DNA of 64,000 bases. Source: Mycobacteroides sp. LB1. GTDB taxonomy: Bacteria > Actinomycetota > Actinomycetes > Mycobacteriales > Mycobacteriaceae. Every line of letters starts with the position of its first letter. The first letter of the stretch is position 1. The DNA is taken from positions 62,001-126,000 of the forward strand of contig NZ_JACCFF010000001.1 of NCBI RefSeq assembly GCF_013449725.1, in the 5' to 3' direction. Of this stretch, positions 39,784 to 49,973 are shown one piece after another. Below the pieces are notes generated by a model. The model made no database searches and had not been told where the DNA came from. It was given only the letters and a program-made list of their open reading frames with translations. The translations under genes were made by a program, and so were the position numbers.

Positions 39784-42488
39784 GAAGGCTCCCCTCCCCC
39801 GGATTCTTTGACGGCCCACCACACGCGCGCCGCGTTCATCGGCAAGCGGTGCATCCGCACGCCGACGGCATCTCTGATGGCGTTGGCCAGCGCGGGTGCC
39901 ACCGGGTTGTACGGGGACTCGCTCATGGACTTGGCACCGAACGGCCCGAGCGTGTCGTAGGTGTCCGCGAAATAGACCTCGGTATCGGGCAGGTCCACCA
40001 GCTGCGGAATGTGGTAGTTGCGCAGGGTCGCCGTGCTGACGACGCCGTCCTGCACCAGGATCTCTTCGTAGAGCGCTGAGCCGATGGCCTGTGCGACACC
40101 GCCTTCCACCTGCCCGCGGCACTGCTGCGGATTGATGACCACCCCAGCATCGACGGATTGCACCGATTGCAGGATGCGCACGGTGCCGGTATCCGGGTGC
40201 ACACCGACCCGGAATGCCTGCACATTGAAGGCGACCGACCGCGGTGTGCCCTCGTGGCGCCCCATCGCCGACAGTGGCTGTGGTGCCAAGCGTGCGATAT
40301 CGGCAAGCTCCAGCAGCTCCGTGCCGATCTGCACCCCGTGCGGGCCCAGCACGCACAGGGAATCCGGTGCCACCAGCTTGGCCGCGGCGAATCGGACGAT
40401 CTTCTCCCGCAGCCGCTCTGCTGCCTGCTGCACGGCCAATCCGGCGACGGTGGTGCCGGCCGAGCCGAATGCCCCGGTGTCGTGCCCCACCTCGTCGGTG
40501 TCGGCCTGGTGGACGTCGATCTGGCCCGGCGTACAGCCCAACACGGCCGCCGCGAGCTGGGCGTGCACCGTGGTGGTGCCGTTGCCGAATTCGGCCGAAC
40601 CCACAGCGATCCGGTAGCGGCCCCGCTCGTCCAGCTCGGCGCGCGCATCGGCCACGTGCCCACGCGGCGGAACGGTCGCGATCATCGCGATGGCCATGCC
40701 CTCGCCCATCTTCCAGCCAGCAGGTAGCGCCGAACCGTCACGTGCCGGGTCGGTCGCCCCCTGGGTCAACGCATTCTGGGCGAGGTCAAGGCACTGGTCC
40801 AGCCCGTAGCTACCGAATTCGAGGTCGTCCTCTTCGACCTCCCAGCTGACAAAAAGATCACCCGGGACAATGACGTTGCGGCGGCGGAACTCGAACGGGT
40901 CGATACCGAGCTCGCGTGCCAGCTCGTCGAGGGCCGATTCGATACCGAACAGCACCTGCCCCAGCCCGTAGCCGCGGAACGCACCGGACGGGATGTTATT
41001 GGTGTATACCGCCTGTGCATCGACTCTCTTATTGGCACAACGGTATTGGGCCATCGACTCGTTGCATCCGTGAAACATGACACCGACACTGTGATTGCCG
41101 TAGGCCCCTGCATCGGAGAGCACGTCAACCGCGAGAGCGGTCAGAACCCCGTCAGGGTCGGCCGCCGCGGTGACATTCACCCGCATAGGATGCCGGCACG
41201 GTGCGATGGTGAATTGATCGGTGCGGCTGAACTCGTAGACGGCGGGTGCCCCGGTCGCGCGGACCGCCATCAGTACCAGGTCCTCGGTGAGCATCTCCTG
41301 TTTGGCGCCGAACCCGCCACCGACCCTCGGCGCGAACACCCGGACCTGTTCGCGCGCAAGGCCGAAGATATGGCAGAGCTCATCGCGCACCAAGAACGGG
41401 ACCTGGCTGCTGGTGCGCAGGACATAGCGCCCGCGCTCGTCCTGCCAGCCCACCGAACCATGTGTCTCTAGGTGGACATGCTGCACGCGGGCGGTCTGCC
41501 AGCTGCCGCTGACCACCGCACCGGATTCCCCGGCCCGCGCCACGGCCTCAGCGACACTCCCGACCTCACCGTGCACCTCAGCGACGAGATTGCGCGCGGG
41601 ATCGGCGATCCTGGCGCCGATCCCCTTGTCGCCATGCACAAGGTGCGTTCCCGACCGCTGCGCCAGTTCGGGGTCGAATACCGCTGGCAGCAACTCATAT
41701 TCGACGTCGATAGAATCCAGTGCCCGCTGCGCATCAGTAGGCGAGTCGGCCACCACCGCCGCAACCCGTTGCCCCGTGAACCGCAGGATGCGATCGAAAA
41801 CCAGGGTGTCATCGGGGTCGTCGGCACGCTCGTGATGTCGAGCGGTGGAGAACGGCACCCCTGGGTCATCGCGGTAGTACAGCACCGCACGCACCCCCGG
41901 CAGGGCGCGGGCCTTTTCAGTATCAATCCGGGTGATGCGGGCCGACGGGTGCGGGCTTCCCAGTACCGCAATATGTCCCACACCAGCGGGCAACTGGTCC
42001 ATGGTGTACGGCTCGGTGCCGGTAACGACCCGTGCGGCGGCGGGAGCACTGACGGAGTCCTGCGGCGCAGCAGCACCGCGGATGGCCTCTCTGATGGGCC
42101 GGTAGCCGGTGCAGCGGCAGAGATTGCCCTTCAACGCGTCCCCCAGGTCGTCCAGCTGACCCTCGGTGAGAGTTGCCGCCGTCAACACCATTCCGGCAGT
42201 ACAGAATCCGCATTGAAACCCGGCATGGCTGATGAAACAGCGCTGCATGGAATGCAGGTCGTGCTCGTCACCCATGCCGCGGACGGTGCGGATCTCGGCA
42301 TCGGTGACGCGGTGGGCCGGCACAATGCACGAATGCTGGGAGGCTCCGTCCACCAGCACCGTGCACGCGCCGCAATCCCCGGCGTCACAACCCTTCTTGA
42401 CCTCGGTGTGCCCGTGCTCACGCAGGAAGGTGCGCAGGCACTGCCCGGGCCGCGGGCTGGCGTCGATGATCTGGCCGTTGACTTTCAC
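39780..42488 (-). CDS. Xanthine dehydrogenase, fused [2Fe-2S]/molybdenum subunit
   Basis: 902 residues. Residues 1-150 are the iron-sulfur part: [18 protein letters not shown] for the plant-type cluster, then [10 protein letters not shown] and [11 protein letters not shown] for the second. Residues ~165-900 are the molybdopterin-binding domain, with [15 protein letters not shown] and a C-terminal [10 protein letters not shown] segment holding the expected active-site Glu. With the separate FAD subunit it oxidises hypoxanthine and xanthine to urate with NAD+. The Fe-S to Mo fusion without FAD resembles the 907-residue Desulfovibrio aldehyde oxidoreductase layout. Overlaps the FAD gene by 4 bases. 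Confidence 0.93.
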   Translation of the reverse strand: MKVNGQIIDASPRPGQCLRTFLREHGHTEVKKGCDAGDCGACTVLVDGASQHSCIVPAHRVTDAEIRTVRGMGDEHDLHSMQRCFISHAGFQCGFCTAGMVLTAATLTEGQLDDLGDALKGNLCRCTGYRPIREAIRGAAAPQDSVSAPAAARVVTGTEPYTMDQLPAGVGHIAVLGSPHPSARITRIDTEKARALPGVRAVLYYRDDPGVPFSTARHHERADDPDDTLVFDRILRFTGQRVAAVVADSPTDAQRALDSIDVEYELLPAVFDPELAQRSGTHLVHGDKGIGARIADPARNLVAEVHGEVGSVAEAVARAGESGAVVSGSWQTARVQHVHLETHGSVGWQDERGRYVLRTSSQVPFLVRDELCHIFGLAREQVRVFAPRVGGGFGAKQEMLTEDLVLMAVRATGAPAVYEFSRTDQFTIAPCRHPMRVNVTAAADPDGVLTALAVDVLSDAGAYGNHSVGVMFHGCNESMAQYRCANKRVDAQAVYTNNIPSGAFRGYGLGQVLFGIESALDELARELGIDPFEFRRRNVIVPGDLFVSWEVEEDDLEFGSYGLDQCLDLAQNALTQGATDPARDGSALPAGWKMGEGMAIAMIATVPPRGHVADARAELDERGRYRIAVGSAEFGNGTTTVHAQLAAAVLGCTPGQIDVHQADTDEVGHDTGAFGSAGTTVAGLAVQQAAERLREKIVRFAAAKLVAPDSLCVLGPHGVQIGTELLELADIARLAPQPLSAMGRHEGTPRSVAFNVQAFRVGVHPDTGTVRILQSVQSVDAGVVINPQQCRGQVEGGVAQAIGSALYEEILVQDGVVSTATLRNYHIPQLVDLPDTEVYFADTYDTLGPFGAKSMSESPYNPVAPALANAIRDAVGVRMHRLPMNAARVWWAVKESGGGEPS

Positions 42489-43297
42489 GGGCGTCCTCCC
42501 GTCAGCTCCTCCGCGACCTCCCGCGCCAGCTGCGCGGTCACCGCGCGGCGCCAGTCGGCAGTGCCGTGCGCATCGGTGTGGAACTCCTGGCCTGGAATGG
42601 CCGCCGCAGCCTGGAACACACGTTCTGGTTTGGCGGGGAGCCTCAGCACAATCGGCCTGCGTGTCCCGGCGGAGACCCCGAGCACGATGTCGTGTCCGTC
42701 GAGGCGACCGGTGACCAGGGCGCCGGAGCGGCCCAGCGCGGAGTAGGCGATCTTGCGCAGTGCGGTCGGCTGTACAAGCGCGGCGGCGGGAAAAAATATG
42801 GCGCGCAGCACATCACCGGAATCAAGCACTGTCTTGTTGATACCGGTCACGAATTCCGTTACGGTGCAACGCTCGTCGGATCCGTCGCGGCGCCAGATCA
42901 GCAGTTCGGCATCTAGAGCCGCGCACAGGGAGATCATCGCCCCCGCGGGCAGGCCCAGGCAGATATTGCCGCCGACCGTCGCGGCACGCCAGATCTTGAA
43001 TGAGGCCAACAGCGCACGCGCACACTGCCCGAAAAGGTCGGTGGCACGCCAGTCAGGCGGATACGAAGCGTTAATGAGCCGTTCGATACTGCAGGTCGCA
43101 GCCACCTGCAAGCCGGCCGAATCGACCACGAGATCCGGCCACCGCATTCCGGCGAGGTCCACTAAGCGCCGCAACCCGGGCTGCGGCTGGCTCATCAGCC
43201 AGGTACCACCGGCCAGCAGGCCGTCCTGCTCCCCGAGGCCACGCAGGTCAGAACGGTCCTGGGGAACCATCACCGAGTCGATGGTGTGCAGATCCAT
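42485..43297 (-). CDS. Xanthine dehydrogenase FAD-binding subunit
   Basis: 270 residues, molybdopterin dehydrogenase FAD domain (CO_deh_flav). FAD-binding segments [22 protein letters not shown] and [16 protein letters not shown], then a C-terminal CO dehydrogenase flavoprotein-like domain. It passes electrons from the Fe-S clusters to NAD+. Linked by TGATG to the 8-oxoguanine deaminase gene and by ATGA to the large subunit. Confidence 0.92.
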   Translation of the reverse strand: MDLHTIDSVMVPQDRSDLRGLGEQDGLLAGGTWLMSQPQPGLRRLVDLAGMRWPDLVVDSAGLQVAATCSIERLINASYPPDWRATDLFGQCARALLASFKIWRAATVGGNICLGLPAGAMISLCAALDAELLIWRRDGSDERCTVTEFVTGINKTVLDSGDVLRAIFFPAAALVQPTALRKIAYSALGRSGALVTGRLDGHDIVLGVSAGTRRPIVLRLPAKPERVFQAAAAIPGQEFHTDAHGTADWRRAVTAQLAREVAEELTGGRP

Positions 43298-44667
43298 CAG
43301 CGCACCCTGCTCATCAATCCATGATGCGCCGCCTGCACAGCGGCCGCGATCCGGTCGGTGTCGACCGTCAACATCTCCCCGTCACTGACGACCCGTCTGC
43401 CGCCCACCCACGAACATTTGACGGGCGGCACCTCACCCAGCACCAGAGCGGCCACCGGGTCCTCGATCCCGCTGTGCCCCAGCGTGCTCATGTTCCACAG
43501 CACCAGGTCCGCGCACTTACCAAACTCTATCGAGCCAATCTCACCGTCCCGGCCCAGCAGTCGTGCTCCCCCCAACGTCGCCAGCTCGAGTGCGGTGCGG
43601 GTGCTCAATGCCATGGGACCGCCGGTCGCACGGGCCAGCAGCAACGCCTGGTGCGCCTCCTCCAGCAGCCGCCCCGACTCATTGGAGGCCGCACCATCCA
43701 CCCCCAGACCCACCGGCACCCCGGCCGCAACCAGCTCGCGGGTCCGCGCGATACCGGCGCCCAGGCGCCCGTTGGAGGTCGGGCAGTGCGCGATACCGGT
43801 GCCCGTCGACGCCAGCCGAGCGATGGCCGCATCATCGAAGTGAATACCGTGCGCGAACCACACGTCGGCTCCAAGCCAGCCCAGCTCTTCCATGTATTCG
43901 AGGGGGCTGCAACCAAAGTGCGCAGCACAGTAATCGGTTTCGTCCACGGTCTCGGCCAGGTGCGTGTGTAGCCGCACACCGTGCTCACGGGCCAGCAGCG
44001 CCGACTGGCGCAGCAGCTCCGCGGTCACCGAGAAGGGTGAGCACGGCGCCACACCGATGCGCAACATAGACCCGGGCGCGGGGTCATGCCAGCGTGCGAT
44101 GGCCGCGACGGTGGCTTCCAGCGCGGTGTCAATCGACTCCACCAGGCTGTCGGGAGGCAGCCCGCCTGCCGACTGCCCGAGGTCCATCGAGCCCCGAGTC
44201 GGGTCGAACCGCAGCCCCACCTCCCGCGCCGCCTCGATCTCTGCCTCCAGCAGATCCCCTGCCCGCGAGGGGAATACGTAGTGGTGATCGGTAGTCGTGG
44301 TGCATCCCGACAGGGCCAGCCAGCTCAGCGCGCCCTGCGCCGCCACGTGCACGCTGTCGGCGTCGATACCCTCCCACACCGGGTACAGGGCGGTGAGCCA
44401 CTCAAAGAGAGTGTGATCGGCAGCCAGCCCGCGGGTGATCCACTGGTACAGATGATGGTGGGTGTTGACCAGGCCCGGCGTGAGCAGGCAGCCACGGCCG
44501 TCCACACGTTCGACATCGGGCAGTGTCCGCCATGGGTTCTGTTCCCCGGCGAGTAGCACCGCAGCGATCCTGCTGCCGTCGATGACTACGGTCGCACTGT
44601 CGATCTCCCGGCGCTCAAGATCGACGGTCGCCGCGAATACGTTCTCGATCAATGTGATTGGGCTCAT
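43297..44667 (-). CDS. 8-oxoguanine deaminase
   Basis: 456 residues from ATG at 44667. Amidohydrolase with metal ligands in LVNTHHHLYQW, HLAETVDETDYC and AHGIHFDD, and the subfamily block HCPTSNGRLGAGIARTRELV. It deaminates 8-oxoguanine to urate (isocytosine is an alternative substrate in the family). First gene of the leftward xdh operon, divergent from guanine deaminase across 62 bases with an inverted repeat. Confidence 0.93.
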   Translation of the reverse strand: MSPITLIENVFAATVDLERREIDSATVVIDGSRIAAVLLAGEQNPWRTLPDVERVDGRGCLLTPGLVNTHHHLYQWITRGLAADHTLFEWLTALYPVWEGIDADSVHVAAQGALSWLALSGCTTTTDHHYVFPSRAGDLLEAEIEAAREVGLRFDPTRGSMDLGQSAGGLPPDSLVESIDTALEATVAAIARWHDPAPGSMLRIGVAPCSPFSVTAELLRQSALLAREHGVRLHTHLAETVDETDYCAAHFGCSPLEYMEELGWLGADVWFAHGIHFDDAAIARLASTGTGIAHCPTSNGRLGAGIARTRELVAAGVPVGLGVDGAASNESGRLLEEAHQALLLARATGGPMALSTRTALELATLGGARLLGRDGEIGSIEFGKCADLVLWNMSTLGHSGIEDPVAALVLGEVPPVKCSWVGGRRVVSDGEMLTVDTDRIAAAVQAAHHGLMSRVR

Positions 44668-44679
44668 TGCAGGGCCTCG

Positions 44680-44703
44680 CCGCCGCACCTAGTGCTGCGG
44701 CGG
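44680..44703. promoter_or_regulatory. Inverted repeat in the deaminase divergent promoter
   Basis: CCGCCGCA (44680-44687) and TGCGGCGG (44696-44703) form a perfect 8-bp inverted repeat with 8 bases between, in the 62-base gap between the divergent 8-oxoguanine deaminase and guanine deaminase genes. A shared operator is plausible; a simple hairpin cannot be excluded. Confidence 0.35.
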
Positions 44704-44729
44704 TGACATGCGGTGTGCACTATGGTGCG

Positions 44730-46139
44730 ATGCACCCGATTGCCGCTGCCGTCTACCGCGGGCACATCTTCCACATCACGGGCTCCCCTGACGTGGCGGA
44801 TGCGGTCGCGCATCTGCAGTCGGTCCCCGATGGCGCGCTGGCGGTCGGGGCCGACGGAGTGATCGCGTACTGCGGCCCCTATACGCAACTGCCCCAGACA
44901 TATACCGGGTGGCCCGTACGCGACCACCGCTCCGGTTTCCTGCTGCCCGGTTTCGTGGACACGCATATGCACTTCCCGCAGACGTATTGCACCGATTCGT
45001 ATGGCGGCGGCCAGCTGCTGGAATGGCTCGAACACTGCATCTTCCCGGCCGAGGCGCGATTGGCCGACCCCGCACTGGCGCAGCGCGCGGCCGCCGCGTT
45101 CTGTCGACGCCGCATCGCCGCCGGCACCACCGCAGCGATGGTGATGGGTTCGGCGTTCCCGGAGGCCCAGGACGCGTTGTTTGCGGCCACCCGAGCCGCG
45201 GGCCTGCGGATAGTCAGCGGGCGCGGCGTGCAGACCGTGGGCCCGCAGAGTGCCGCACCGCTGCTCACCTCGACAGAACGCGCAATCGAACTGTGCGCCA
45301 GAGAAATCGAGAGCTGGCACGGCCACTGGCTCACCGATGTCGCGTTGGTGCCGAGGTTCTCGCTGTCGGTGAACACCGACACCCTTGCGGCACTCGGTGA
45401 GCTCTACGACGGGGTGCGCGCCGACGGCGTCTACTTCCATTCCCACCTCAACGAGAACGCCCGCCCGGGTACCGGAGAGGTCGATGCCACCCTGGCCGCC
45501 TACGGCGTCAGGAACTATCTGGATACCTATGACGGTCATTTCCTGCCCGGCTCCCGCCGGGGCGGCTCAACCTTGTTGGGGCGCAGGAGCATCCTGGCGC
45601 ACGCCGTCCACTGCCAGGACAAGGAGCTGGCCCGGATGGCCGAGACGGGCAGCTCCATCGCGCACTGCCCCACCTCCCAGTTGTTTCTGGGCTCCGGCAC
45701 CATGCCGTGGCGCCGGACCATCGCCAGCGGGGTCAACGTCGCGCTCGGCTCCGATGTGGGTGGCGGTGACGAATGGTTGTTGGCCCGCGTGCTGAACGAC
45801 TGCTTCAAGGTCCACATGTCCGAACCAGACCCGGCCGCGGTATCGCTGCACCCGGCCGAGCTGCTGTTCACCGCCACCCTCGCCGGGGCTCGGGCACTGG
45901 ACCGGGAGGGCACGTTCGGCAACCTGGACGCAGGCAAGGACGCCGACTTCCTGGTGATCGACCCGGCGCGGTGGGAGCCCTTGGCCGACAACCTCTCCCA
46001 TGCCATCCGGTCCGATGATGAACACTTGGCCACCGAGCAGACACTGTTCGGCCTGCTGATGGGGCTGCGCGAACCGGCCATCAGTTCCGTGCTGGTACGT
46101 GGACGGGATATCACCGGGTACCTCGACGGCAACCGCTAG
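44730..46139 (+). CDS. guaD: Guanine deaminase
   Basis: 469 residues from ATG at 44730. Zinc amidohydrolase with PGFVDTHMHFPQ, HSHLNEN, AHAVHCQDKEL, HCPTSQLFLGSGTMP and GSDVGGGDEW, all guanine-deaminase signatures. Converts guanine to xanthine, the substrate of the divergent xanthine dehydrogenase. Convergent with uricase, overlapping by 4 bases. Confidence 0.96.
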   Translation: MHPIAAAVYRGHIFHITGSPDVADAVAHLQSVPDGALAVGADGVIAYCGPYTQLPQTYTGWPVRDHRSGFLLPGFVDTHMHFPQTYCTDSYGGGQLLEWLEHCIFPAEARLADPALAQRAAAAFCRRRIAAGTTAAMVMGSAFPEAQDALFAATRAAGLRIVSGRGVQTVGPQSAAPLLTSTERAIELCAREIESWHGHWLTDVALVPRFSLSVNTDTLAALGELYDGVRADGVYFHSHLNENARPGTGEVDATLAAYGVRNYLDTYDGHFLPGSRRGGSTLLGRRSILAHAVHCQDKELARMAETGSSIAHCPTSQLFLGSGTMPWRRTIASGVNVALGSDVGGGDEWLLARVLNDCFKVHMSEPDPAAVSLHPAELLFTATLAGARALDREGTFGNLDAGKDADFLVIDPARWEPLADNLSHAIRSDDEHLATEQTLFGLLMGLREPAISSVLVRGRDITGYLDGNR

Positions 46140-47044
46140 CCCAGCCAGGCCAGGTGGGGGGTCCAGGCCTGCCCGGCATCGGGAGCATCGTCACGGGCGA
46201 CGGTGGCCTGGATCAGTCCGTACGGGCGGTCATCGGCATGGAATACCTCATTGGGATTGTCCAACCCGAACGGTGACAGGTCGTAGAGGAAGTGGTGCTT
46301 GTTGGGCGCCGAGAGCCGGATCTCGGCGATCGTCGGGTAGGCCTGCAGGATCGCCTTGCCGATCTCGTACAGCGTCTGCTGCAGTGCCAGCGAGTGCACG
46401 GTGGCGAACCGTTCCAGAATGATCGCCTTTACCCCGAGATAGGTCTGATCCCAGTCGATCTCAGTCCCGACGAAACGCCACTTGGCGACCAGTGAGGTGG
46501 CCATCACCCGGTCGGTGGTCGGCTGCAGCACCGTGTACTTGTCCTTCAGGAAATCGCGGAACTCCGATCCCGTCGACTTCAGCACGATGAGGTCCTTCAG
46601 GCCGCCGATCACCCAGGTCCGCTGCTGCGCTCCCACACCGTCGACGGTGATCTCCGCGGTGCGCACCTCCTGGCCCTTGCGGACCCAGCTGTGGTCGTGC
46701 TCGCGCCCGTCGATAACGACCCTCTCCCAGGCATATTCGTCGATCTCGATGCGCGCACCGGTTACCGGCTCGTACTCGTCCACGAAGTGGTACGCCAGGT
46801 CCAGGCCGTACTGTTCGATGGTGGTGATGCCCTTCTCCTTGGCATACGCGTAGATGGTCTGCTTCTGGCTGTCGGTCGGCAGCACCTTGCGCTGGTCGCC
46901 ATCGGTGTAGGCAGCGGCAAAATCCCCGCGCAGTGCGCTGCCGACGTTCAGATCCTTGATCTCGTGGCGGGGGGTGTCGCGGTAGATCCGGACCACCCGG
47001 TTCTCGGCCTTGCCGTACTGGTTGCCTCCGAGGACGATTCCCAT
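46136..47044 (-). CDS. Uricase (urate oxidase)
   Basis: 302 residues from ATG at 47044 with GAAAGGAAG about eight bases upstream; a longer upstream frame is spurious. Cofactor-free uricase: catalytic Lys in YGKAENRVV, catalytic Thr in LPTDSQKQTIYAYAKE, and the family signature NKHHFLYDLSPFGLDNPNEVF near the C-terminus. Oxidises urate to 5-hydroxyisourate with O2. Lies 14 bases after HIU hydrolase in the permease-OHCU-HIU-uricase operon. Confidence 0.97.
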   Translation of the reverse strand: MGIVLGGNQYGKAENRVVRIYRDTPRHEIKDLNVGSALRGDFAAAYTDGDQRKVLPTDSQKQTIYAYAKEKGITTIEQYGLDLAYHFVDEYEPVTGARIEIDEYAWERVVIDGREHDHSWVRKGQEVRTAEITVDGVGAQQRTWVIGGLKDLIVLKSTGSEFRDFLKDKYTVLQPTTDRVMATSLVAKWRFVGTEIDWDQTYLGVKAIILERFATVHSLALQQTLYEIGKAILQAYPTIAEIRLSAPNKHHFLYDLSPFGLDNPNEVFHADDRPYGLIQATVARDDAPDAGQAWTPHLAWLG

Positions 47045-47058
47045 TGATGCTTCCTTTC

Positions 47059-47382
47059 TCAGCTGCCGCGGTAGGTCGAGTAGGCGTAGGGACTTAGCAG
47101 CAGCGGTACGTGCAGGTGACCCTGCCCGTCTGCCTCGAAACTGATGACCACCTCTGGGTAGAACGCGTCGATCTCGTGATCGCTGAACCACGTTCCGGTG
47201 TCGAAGACCAGCCGGTAGCGCCCGGCGGGCAGGATCGCCTCGGCAAGATCGCTGATCCTGCCGTCTGAATCGGTTGCACCGCTGGCCAGTTGCGCATCCA
47301 CGGCGTCCAGCAGCGTCACCTGCACACCCCGGGCCGGGCGCCCGGACACCGCGTCCAGCACGTGGGTACTCAATCCGGTCAT
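47059..47382 (-). CDS. uraH: 5-Hydroxyisourate hydrolase (transthyretin-like)
   Basis: 107 residues. N-terminal LSTHVLDAVSGRPARGVQ with the catalytic His, an RYRLVFDTGTWF strand, and the diagnostic C-terminal YRGS. Opens 5-hydroxyisourate to OHCU. Starts by a 4-base overlap with the OHCU decarboxylase stop. Confidence 0.97.
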   Translation of the reverse strand: MTGLSTHVLDAVSGRPARGVQVTLLDAVDAQLASGATDSDGRISDLAEAILPAGRYRLVFDTGTWFSDHEIDAFYPEVVISFEADGQGHLHVPLLLSPYAYSTYRGS

Positions 47383-47921
47383 GAATCGCCTTCCGTCTCG
47401 AAATCGTCGCCATGCTGACCGGCAGGACCCAGCATCCGTTCCAAGCGGCTGCGGTTGATCTTGCCCAGCTCCATTCTCATGACGCGGCGCTCGTTCTGCG
47501 GATCGTTCTTGAGCCGTTCCTCCAGGATCGCCAGTAGCTCCCCGGCGGGCCGGCCATTGGCGAACACCAGGTACACATAGCCGAAGCGCTTCTCGTATTC
47601 GGCATTACCGTCCTTGAGCCGGGCCAGCACCGCGGCATCTGCGCCGGCCACACCGGACTGTTCACGGCGGGATGCCGCACTATCGGACCGCTCCCCGATC
47701 CTCGGATGCCCGTCGAGCGCCTCGTCCAGGTCGGTCTCGGTGAGCTCAGCGAGTATCAGGTCTGCCCGGCTGTACAGCGCCTGCTCATCTCGGAAGGGCC
47801 GCCCCGCAGCCACCCGGATAGCCCATATCCGCGACGTGCAGCATTCGTAAAGCCAATGGATCGCCTGGTTATCGCTGAGCTCGTTGAAGCTCTCGATTCC
47901 CCGCCAGTCAACGCGTCGCAT
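47379..47921 (-). CDS. uraD: OHCU decarboxylase
   Basis: 180 residues from ATG at 47921. Contains the catalytic His in DGHPRIGERS and the Glu of RREQSGV, then KRFGYVYLVFANGRPAGELLAILEERLKND, all typical of 2-oxo-4-hydroxy-4-carboxy-5-ureidoimidazoline decarboxylase, which makes S-allantoin. Starts within the last 14 bases of the permease gene, which itself ends in a second, degenerate copy of this domain. Confidence 0.93.
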   Translation of the reverse strand: MRRVDWRGIESFNELSDNQAIHWLYECCTSRIWAIRVAAGRPFRDEQALYSRADLILAELTETDLDEALDGHPRIGERSDSAASRREQSGVAGADAAVLARLKDGNAEYEKRFGYVYLVFANGRPAGELLAILEERLKNDPQNERRVMRMELGKINRSRLERMLGPAGQHGDDFETEGDS

Positions 47922-49860
47922 GGAAATCCTCGTAGCGCCCGAAACGGGCCGCCGTGATGGGGTTGGCGTCGGCCACCAGGTCGTCGAAACGGTAGTTCGC
48001 GATCTTCGCGATCTCGATAAGGGCAAAGGACCGTTCACTGGTCGCGGAATTCTCCATGCGGCTCCAGCCGTTGCGCAGCAGCCGCTCGTAGCGTTCGGTC
48101 TCGCGCGCACAGACCACCAGCGGAAAGCCGAAATGCTCGCGGTAGGCGGTGGCCAGGCTCACCACGTTGTTCAGCTCGCCCTCGTCAAGGGTCTGCAGGA
48201 TGGTGTGGTCCACGGCCGCCATCTCTCCAGCTTCGTCCTCGGCGCCCAGATCGGGGAACGATCTGATGAGTTCGAGCTGCTCCTCGTCGCTGCCGGTCAG
48301 CATCGCCTCCTGGAAGGCACTGCGCAGATCGTGTGTGTCGGCGAACGGCCGCTGCCGGTAAGCGCGGTCGGCGACCCAGTGCACGTCCTGGACCAGCCCG
48401 CCGAAGGTCTCGCGGAACTCCTCGAGCGTCATCTCATTGACCTGCGTAAGCCGGATCGAGCCTCCTCCGGCCACCGCCACACCGCGGCTGCCGGTGTGGA
48501 AGAACAGCAGGTTCAGGACGATCGCGGTGATGGCCCCCATCGTGATGCCGGTGCTGAAGGGGATCTGCAGCAGCCCCGGTACGGCCTGGTCGATCCCCGG
48601 GAGCGCCGGGACCGCGATACCGCGTCCGTGGTCCAGAACGGTCGACGGACCCGAGGACTGGGAGAACTGCACGTACATCCCCATGGCCAGGGATGTGCTG
48701 GCGATGATCAGATTGCGATGGTCGTTGAAGTCGACCTTGCCCAGTGTCTGGATGCCCACCACGGCCACCGTCGCGAACAACGTCATCGCGGCCCCACCCA
48801 GTACCGGCGCCGGGATGGCCTCCACCACCTTGGCGGTCTTGGGCAGCACGCCCAGCACCATCATGATCAATCCGGCGGCCGCCACCACCCAGCGGCTCTT
48901 GACCCCGGTGAGACGCACCAGCCCGACATTCTCCGAGAACGCTGTATACGGGAAGGAGTTGAAGGTGCCACCGATCATGGTGGCGATGCCGTCGGCCCGC
49001 ACCGTGGCGGCGATATCCGCCCCGCGCACCCGCTTCCCGACGATCTCGGCGGTGGCGAAGACCGCGCCGGTGGATTCGACGGCGGTCACCATCAGCACCA
49101 CGATCAGGGACACCACGGCGATGACATCGAAGCGCGGGGCCCCGAACGCGAACGGCGAGGTGAACCCGATCCAGCCCGCCTCGCCGACGCGGGCAAAATC
49201 GGTGTCCCCGGCCAGCCAGGCGATGGCGGTACCGGTGACCAGCCCGAGCAGGACGGCGATGGTGCCCCAGAAACCTCGGAAGAATCTCTGCATCAACACG
49301 ATCAGCACGATGGTGCCCACCGCGTACATGAGCCAGCGCCCGTTGCCGGGATCGTGCGCGGACACCGAGCTGTGCGGGTTGCGGACGGCGTCGCCAATAC
49401 CCACCGGCAGCAGCGATACCCCGATGATGGTGATCACCGAACCCGTCACGATCGGCGGGAAAAAACGGATCAGGCGAGCGAAGAATGGCGCGATGAGAAA
49501 GGTGAACGCACCCGCGGCAATGACCGCGCCGTAGACGGTCAGCAGCCCCACCCTGCCACCGCCGTGGTCGTTGGCAATCTTGATCACCGGGGCGAGGGTG
49601 GCGAAGGTGACCCCCTGCAGCAGCGGCAGCTGCACACCGATCTTCCAGAAGCCCACCGACTGCAGGATCGAGGCGATACCGCAGGTGAACAGGTCGGCGG
49701 TAATCAACATGGTCAGCGCCTCGGCGTCCAGGTCGATGGCGCGCGCAATGAGCAGCGGCACCAGTACCGCACCGGCGTAGAACGCGATCACATGTTGCAC
49801 GCCCAGCGTGACGAGCTTGCCCGCGGAGGGCACCTCGTCGACGGGATGGACTCTCCTCAT
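47908..49860 (-). CDS. NCS2 urate/xanthine permease fused to a degenerate OHCU-decarboxylase domain
   Basis: 650 residues. Residues 1-~455 are a nucleobase:cation symporter-2 transporter with about 14 membrane segments, GVQHVIAFYAGAVLVPLLIA at the start, the QLPLLQGVTFA block and FNSFPYTAFSENVGLVRLTG near TM10. Residues ~480-650 are an OHCU-decarboxylase-like domain (FGGLVQDVHWVADRAY, AYREHFGFPLVV, IAKIANYRFDDLV). In that domain the catalytic His of AHPDL is Phe (SFPDLG) and the catalytic Glu region is VDH. ATG start. First gene of the uric-acid operon, 113 bases after the GntR gene. Confidence 0.92.
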   Translation of the reverse strand: MRRVHPVDEVPSAGKLVTLGVQHVIAFYAGAVLVPLLIARAIDLDAEALTMLITADLFTCGIASILQSVGFWKIGVQLPLLQGVTFATLAPVIKIANDHGGGRVGLLTVYGAVIAAGAFTFLIAPFFARLIRFFPPIVTGSVITIIGVSLLPVGIGDAVRNPHSSVSAHDPGNGRWLMYAVGTIVLIVLMQRFFRGFWGTIAVLLGLVTGTAIAWLAGDTDFARVGEAGWIGFTSPFAFGAPRFDVIAVVSLIVVLMVTAVESTGAVFATAEIVGKRVRGADIAATVRADGIATMIGGTFNSFPYTAFSENVGLVRLTGVKSRWVVAAAGLIMMVLGVLPKTAKVVEAIPAPVLGGAAMTLFATVAVVGIQTLGKVDFNDHRNLIIASTSLAMGMYVQFSQSSGPSTVLDHGRGIAVPALPGIDQAVPGLLQIPFSTGITMGAITAIVLNLLFFHTGSRGVAVAGGGSIRLTQVNEMTLEEFRETFGGLVQDVHWVADRAYRQRPFADTHDLRSAFQEAMLTGSDEEQLELIRSFPDLGAEDEAGEMAAVDHTILQTLDEGELNNVVSLATAYREHFGFPLVVCARETERYERLLRNGWSRMENSATSERSFALIEIAKIANYRFDDLVADANPITAARFGRYEDFHATR

Positions 49861-49973
49861 CGCGGAACCTCCCTGGTCTCAGTGCACCCGTGCATATCCG
49901 CCGGCCGCCGAAGCGACGCTAGATCGGGTGTGTTGCGGCCAGGTTGCCGAGTGTCTATATTTTGCTCGACGGG

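Noticed and set aside
49883..49894. TGCA-CCCG-TGCA palindrome before the urate permease start
   Set aside because: Only 4-bp arms; such sites occur often by chance in this composition and it was not repeated at the other purine promoters.
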